Source: Bacteroidia bacterium
GTDB lineage: Bacteria; Bacteroidota; Bacteroidia; Flavobacteriales; Flavobacteriaceae
Length of the DNA: 32,865 bases
Reading direction: 5' to 3'
Assembly: GCA_030430615.1 (NCBI GenBank)
Contig: JAUIKV010000005.1
Location: forward strand, 1 to 32,865
Part shown: one piece after another, positions 28,675 to 32,865 of the stretch
Position numbering within the stretch: the stretch's first letter is position 1
Layout of the letters: each line of letters opens with the position of its first letter
Translations under genes and position numbers: made by a program
Notes under the pieces: generated by a model
What the model was told of the DNA's origin: nothing
What the model saw: the letters and a program-made list of their open reading frames with translations, nothing else
Database searches by the model: none

Positions 28675-29721
28675 ATGGATCGAGTAGTAACCTTTGGGGA
28701 GATCATGCTTCGATTGGCACCTCCCGGATTTTTGAGGTTTTCACAGGCCAATCAGTTTGATGTGGTGTATGGCGGCGGAGAGTCTAATGTTGCTGTTTCG
28801 CTGGCGAATTACGGTGTTCCGGTAGACTTTGTGACCCGACTTCCTGACAATGACATCGGGGCCTGTGCAATGATGGAGATGCGAAAGCGCGGTGTTGGCG
28901 TTGACAAGATCGTTTACGGAGGAGACCGCCTAGGGATTTACTTTTTGGAGACCGGCGCAGTTAGTCGCGGCTCGACAGTAGTCTATGACCGGGCGCATTC
29001 TGCCATGAGTGAGATCAGGGCAGGCATGGTGGACTGGGATTCGGTCTTTGAAGGTGTGAGCTGGTTCCACTGGACGGGCATCACCCCGGCGATTTCACAG
29101 GGAGCCGCAGATGCCTGCCTGGAGGCGGTTAAAGCGGCCAGTGATTGTGGTATAACCATTTCAACAGATCTGAACTATCGGGCCAAGCTATGGAAGTACT
29201 GCGATGATGCACACCGGGAGAAAGTGATGACCGAGCTGACCTCATATTGCGACATCGTTCTGGGCAACGAGGAGGACGCAGAGATGCACTTTGGCATCAA
29301 ACCTGAAGGGATCAGCGTACAGACTGAAGGGCACAACGTAAAGGCAGAAGCCTTTTTGTCGGTTTGCCAGCAGATGATGAAGAAGTTCCCAAGGGCGCGC
29401 AAGGTAATAACTACGCTTCGGGGCTCGATCTCGGCGTCACACAACACCTGGGCGGGCGTACTGTACGATGGCGAAACCATGTACGAATCTCCTCAATACC
29501 AGATCACGGACATCGTGGATCGGGTAGGTGGTGGTGATTCCTTTATGGGAGGGCTGATCTACGGCTTGCTGAAATACCCGGAAGACGATCAGAACGCATT
29601 GAACTTTGCGGTGGCCGCTTCCTGTTTGAAGCACACGATCAAGGGAGATTCCAACCTGGTGACGGTAGCCGAAGTTGAGAAGCTCATGGGCGGAGACGCA
29701 TCGGGAAGAGTTGCGAGATAG
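28675..29721 (+). CDS. kdgK: PfkB-family sugar kinase, probable 2-dehydro-3-deoxygluconate kinase
   Basis: VVTFGEIMLRLAPPGFLRFSQANQFDVVYGGGESNVAVSLANYG, DIVDRVGGGDSFMGGLIYGLL. Confidence 0.9.
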   Translation: MDRVVTFGEIMLRLAPPGFLRFSQANQFDVVYGGGESNVAVSLANYGVPVDFVTRLPDNDIGACAMMEMRKRGVGVDKIVYGGDRLGIYFLETGAVSRGSTVVYDRAHSAMSEIRAGMVDWDSVFEGVSWFHWTGITPAISQGAADACLEAVKAASDCGITISTDLNYRAKLWKYCDDAHREKVMTELTSYCDIVLGNEEDAEMHFGIKPEGISVQTEGHNVKAEAFLSVCQQMMKKFPRARKVITTLRGSISASHNTWAGVLYDGETMYESPQYQITDIVDRVGGGDSFMGGLIYGLLKYPEDDQNALNFAVAASCLKHTIKGDSNLVTVAEVEKLMGGDASGRVAR

Positions 29722-29781
29722 AGAGCAGCGAGATCCAATTAATTTCTCGCGTTATTTGTATTTTAAAAATAATAAAGAAAA

Positions 29782-30447
29782 ATGGCACAGTTCACGCGTT
29801 TAGAAGTGGCAAACAGAATGAAGGAGATCGGCTTGGTCACTTTGTTCTATCACCCCGACGTGGAGATCGCCAAGCAGGTTGTCAAGGCCTGCTATGATGC
29901 CGGGGCTCGATTGTTGGAATTCACGGCACGTGGCGATTTTGCCCATGAGGTCTTTGGCGAATTGGTCAAATATGCGATCAAAGAGCTGCCCGGGATGATC
30001 ATGGGTGTAGGTTCGGTGACAGACGCTGCAGCCGCCTCAAGGTTCATGTCACTGGGGGCAAACTTTATAGTGACCCCGGTACTCAGAGAAGATATTGCAA
30101 TGGTGTGCAACCGAAGAAAAGTCCTTTGGTCACCGGGTTGTGGCAGCCTGACTGAAATCACGCGGGCTGAAGAATTGGGTTGTGAGATTGTGAAATTGTT
30201 TCCGGGAGGGGTTTATGGTCCGGGCTTTGTCAAAGCGATCAAGGGCCCGCAGCCCTGGACGAGCATCATGCCCACAGGAGGTGTTTCACCGACCAAAGAA
30301 AGCCTGAGCTCCTGGTTTGATGCAGGGGTGACCTGCGTCGGCATGGGATCCAAGCTGATCAAAAAAGATGATCAGGGAAGCTTCAACCTGGCTGAAATTC
30401 AGGAAAAGGTTATGGAGGCTTTGGAGATCATTAGAGATATTAGATGA
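29782..30447 (+). CDS. eda: bifunctional 4-hydroxy-2-oxoglutarate / 2-dehydro-3-deoxy-phosphogluconate aldolase
   Basis: GARLLEFTARGDFA, VGSVTDAAAASRFMSLGANFIVTPVL, VKLFPGGVYGPGFVKAIKGPQPWTSIMPTGGVSP. Confidence 0.93.
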   Translation: MAQFTRLEVANRMKEIGLVTLFYHPDVEIAKQVVKACYDAGARLLEFTARGDFAHEVFGELVKYAIKELPGMIMGVGSVTDAAAASRFMSLGANFIVTPVLREDIAMVCNRRKVLWSPGCGSLTEITRAEELGCEIVKLFPGGVYGPGFVKAIKGPQPWTSIMPTGGVSPTKESLSSWFDAGVTCVGMGSKLIKKDDQGSFNLAEIQEKVMEALEIIRDIR

Positions 30448-30994
30448 AAGCGCGATAATGATTGATCAATTCTTCAAGCCTTGATTCCAAGTAGGCATTG
30501 CCCCCTTTGAGCTCCTTGCGGATGAGCTTTGCGACTTCGAGGTAGTGTTTTTTCTTTTCAAGGGACCACGTATGTGGAGGTTCCTGCATGTTTGAGATGC
30601 GATCGGCCAACTTGACGGCCCATACTTCCTTCCTCAGGGCCTTGATTCGCATTAGACTGTCAGGGATTTGATCATCCGCAGGCAAATCTTCATTTTTGCT
30701 CAGGGCGAGAACCGCTACAGCAATTTCATGAGAAAAGCTTTCTGCTACTTCTTCAAATGAAGTAGAAGTGTCTTCCAAAACGTCGTGCAACAGGGCCACC
30801 TGCACCGCAAACTCAAGGTCGAAACCTGACGAATGCTTTGCCGCCAATATAACTTCCATGGCAACATTAGAAAGATGGACTAGATAACTGGCCTTCGAAG
30901 CTGGCATGGTTTGATCCGCGTGTCTTTCCCCGGCGAAACGGATGGCCTCCTGATAGGCTTGTTGAAGTTCGTATTCAGGCATTGGGCTTTTCAT
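30440..30994 (-). CDS. HD-domain protein (RelA/SpoT hydrolase-like)
   Basis: YLVHLSNVAMEVI...VALLHDVLEDTSTSFEEV, VKLADRISNM. Confidence 0.85.
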   Translation of the reverse strand: MKSPMPEYELQQAYQEAIRFAGERHADQTMPASKASYLVHLSNVAMEVILAAKHSSGFDLEFAVQVALLHDVLEDTSTSFEEVAESFSHEIAVAVLALSKNEDLPADDQIPDSLMRIKALRKEVWAVKLADRISNMQEPPHTWSLEKKKHYLEVAKLIRKELKGGNAYLESRLEELINHYRAFI

Positions 30995-31051
30995 GAGTGC
31001 AGTCTTCCGAAAAGGTTTAAATTAAGCATTTTCTGAAAGATCCAAATAAAA

Positions 31052-31059
31052 TATCTTTG
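31052..31059 (+). promoter_or_regulatory. TATCTTTG -7-like box upstream of mscL
   Basis: Exact match to the Bacteroidetes TAnnTTTG consensus, 20 bp before ATG. Confidence 0.5.
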
Positions 31060-31078
31060 CGCTTTAAACAAAAGAACC

Positions 31079-31537
31079 ATGAAACTATACCGAGAGTTTA
31101 AAAATTTTGCAGTCAAAGGCAACATGCTGGACATGGCCGTTGGTATCATCCTGGGAGCCTCTTTCAACAAAGTGATCAATGTTTTGGTAAAACAGGTCAT
31201 GATGCCGCCCCTGTCACTCCTTTCAGGAAACATGAATCTTGAGGATCGAAGAATTGTGCTAAAAGATCCGGTTTTGGATGCCCAGGGAGCGATTGTCAAG
31301 GAAGAGATCGCCATAGGCTATGGAGCCTTGATCGAAGCTTTTGTAGACTTTTTCGTAATCGGCTTTACCATTTTCATTGTCGTCAAGTTTATGAACAAAG
31401 TGATCAAGAAGGCGGAGGACACAAAGGACCAAACGGTGGAGACCCCTAAAAACATAGAGTTGATGACAAAGATGACCCAACTGCTCGAGGAGCAGAATCA
31501 AATATTGGGGGCCAAGGTGTCAGGGCAAAAGTCCTAA
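31079..31537 (+). CDS. mscL: large-conductance mechanosensitive channel
   Basis: EFKNFAVKGNMLDMAVGIILGASFNKVINVLVKQVMMPPLSLL. Confidence 0.96.
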   Translation: MKLYREFKNFAVKGNMLDMAVGIILGASFNKVINVLVKQVMMPPLSLLSGNMNLEDRRIVLKDPVLDAQGAIVKEEIAIGYGALIEAFVDFFVIGFTIFIVVKFMNKVIKKAEDTKDQTVETPKNIELMTKMTQLLEEQNQILGAKVSGQKS

Positions 31538-31554
31538 TAAAAAGGAGAAGAACA

Positions 31555-32007
31555 TCAACCGAGTTGAAGTTCGTAAAGGGGTTTGTCGTTTTCGTACTCG
31601 AACAACTTTGAGATGTCCATGACATTATCCACTCCGTCGAGGTCACACAAATATTCCACGACTGCGCAGAGACCCCTGTATTGTGCTTCCTTGTCTTTGG
31701 GGTTCACCTTTTTCTCGCTTCTGCGGAAAGGAAGGCTGTATCCGCAGCCCTGCAGGAATACGGTTTCAATGGTCAGGAGTTCTGAAGGGCTGTAGCCATT
31801 GATCTTTCTTCCGGCAACTTCATTCAATCTTCCCAGGTAACTCAATTGAGTGGAACCGTGTTTGTCGGTAAGGTGCTTCCAGGTGTCCAGATTGTCACAA
31901 ATATTCCCAACGGCGCAGTGATGGCAATTCTCGGGATCAAGGGATCCGGAGTGAAATGCAGTATACAACCTGGTTATGGCTCGCTCGAGTCTGTAAGAAG
32001 CATTCAT
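31555..32007 (-). CDS. conserved cysteine-containing protein of unknown function
   Basis: AITRLYTAFHSGSLDPENCHHCAVGNICDN...GCGYSLPF; resembles short Bacteroidetes proteins often labelled NqrF, without the flavin/ferredoxin domains of real NqrF. Confidence 0.7.
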   Translation of the reverse strand: MNASYRLERAITRLYTAFHSGSLDPENCHHCAVGNICDNLDTWKHLTDKHGSTQLSYLGRLNEVAGRKINGYSPSELLTIETVFLQGCGYSLPFRRSEKKVNPKDKEAQYRGLCAVVEYLCDLDGVDNVMDISKLFEYENDKPLYELQLG

Positions 32008-32134
32008 GATCTCATTGTTTTAGGTTACCGGTTTGAGGTCAGTTGAAGGGCACTTTTTCGGTTCTTTAAAAATACGCATATTTTTATTCAGTTTCAAGAA
32101 ATGAGGGAATCTTAATTGTTTTGGGCATTTCGGA

Positions 32135-32865
32135 ATGATACTTGATCTAAATAGCTATCTTGAGAAACCAAAACCGAGACTGCGATATAGAGTGAATACA
32201 ATACGAAATGATCAATATGCACTGATCACCGGAGCCAGCCAGGGTCTGGGCAAATCTTTTGCCATGGAGTTGGCTAGCAAAAACATCAATACGGTCCTGG
32301 TGAGTTTGCCTGGCGAGAATTTATCGGTCGTCAGTCAGAAGATCAAAGACCAATATGGCGTTGATTCCCATTATTTTGAGCTCGACATGACAATACCAGA
32401 GGAGCTGGATGCGTTCGCTGATCACATCAATGAACGGTTTGAAGTCTTCATGTTGATCAACAACGCCGGAATTGGCGGTACGATGAAGTTCGACGAGGCT
32501 CAGACCCGGGACATCGACAGCATCATAAAGCTAAACGTTTGGGTGGTTTCGGTCATGGCGCACAAAATTTTACCGAATTTATTGAGACAACCCAAAGCAT
32601 TTATGCTAAACGTCTCGAGCATTGCCGCAGGCTCGCCCATAGGCTACAAGACGGTTTACCCGGCTTCGAAAGCCTTTATCTATTCTTTTTCACTGGGGCT
32701 CAACGAGGAGCTCAAAGACACCAATGTGAGCGTGAGTGTGGTGAATCCGGGACCAATGGCCACCAATGAAGAAGGTAGCTCACGTCTGAACAAACACGGA
32801 TTGGTCGCGCGAATGATCACCCTTCAACCCGATGAGGTCGCTGCCTATTGTATTGCGAACGTATT
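32135..32865 (+). CDS. SDR family NAD(P)-dependent oxidoreductase, truncated by window edge
   Basis: ALITGASQGLGKSFA, LINNAGIGG, NVSSIAAGSPIGYKTVYPASKAF; start uncertain (ATG 32135 or later). Confidence 0.88.
   Translation, partial: MILDLNSYLEKPKPRLRYRVNTIRNDQYALITGASQGLGKSFAMELASKNINTVLVSLPGENLSVVSQKIKDQYGVDSHYFELDMTIPEELDAFADHINERFEVFMLINNAGIGGTMKFDEAQTRDIDSIIKLNVWVVSVMAHKILPNLLRQPKAFMLNVSSIAAGSPIGYKTVYPASKAFIYSFSLGLNEELKDTNVSVSVVNPGPMATNEEGSSRLNKHGLVARMITLQPDEVAAYCIANV

Overview
This 32.9 kb window looks like a chromosomal segment from a Bacteroidetes/Cytophagales-type bacterium: A-rich leaders, several TAnnTTTG-like -7 boxes, and typical gene content. Most of it is ordinary metabolic and housekeeping coding sequence: brnQ-like transporter, Xaa-Pro aminopeptidase, TPM-domain protein, CPBP protease, AraC regulator, SIMPL protein, bestrophin, M20 amidohydrolases, der, pyrF, tpiA, prmA, clpS, an acyl-CoA carboxylase operon, YceI, a Crp/Fnr regulator coupled to a GH9 glycoside hydrolase, KDG kinase/aldolase, an HD hydrolase, mscL and an SDR. 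I recognised no transposase, CRISPR array, rRNA or tRNA. The accessory-looking part is about 18.95-21.33 kb. It holds a 120-bp fold-back element, an orphan helix-turn-helix gene with an unrecognised C-terminal domain, and repeated GACAT-N3-ATGTC dyads flanking that gene. In the intergenic DNA beyond it, below the size cutoff of the ORF track, are two tandem minus-strand micro-ORFs encoding paralogous basic peptides (MRTSAFRHSKRIQWSEYRHYAVRA and MRTTTFKRSKRIQWSDYRTYSY). They lie between a large upstream palindrome and a downstream intrinsic terminator. This is the best candidate here for an undescribed system. All functional interpretation of it is inference.
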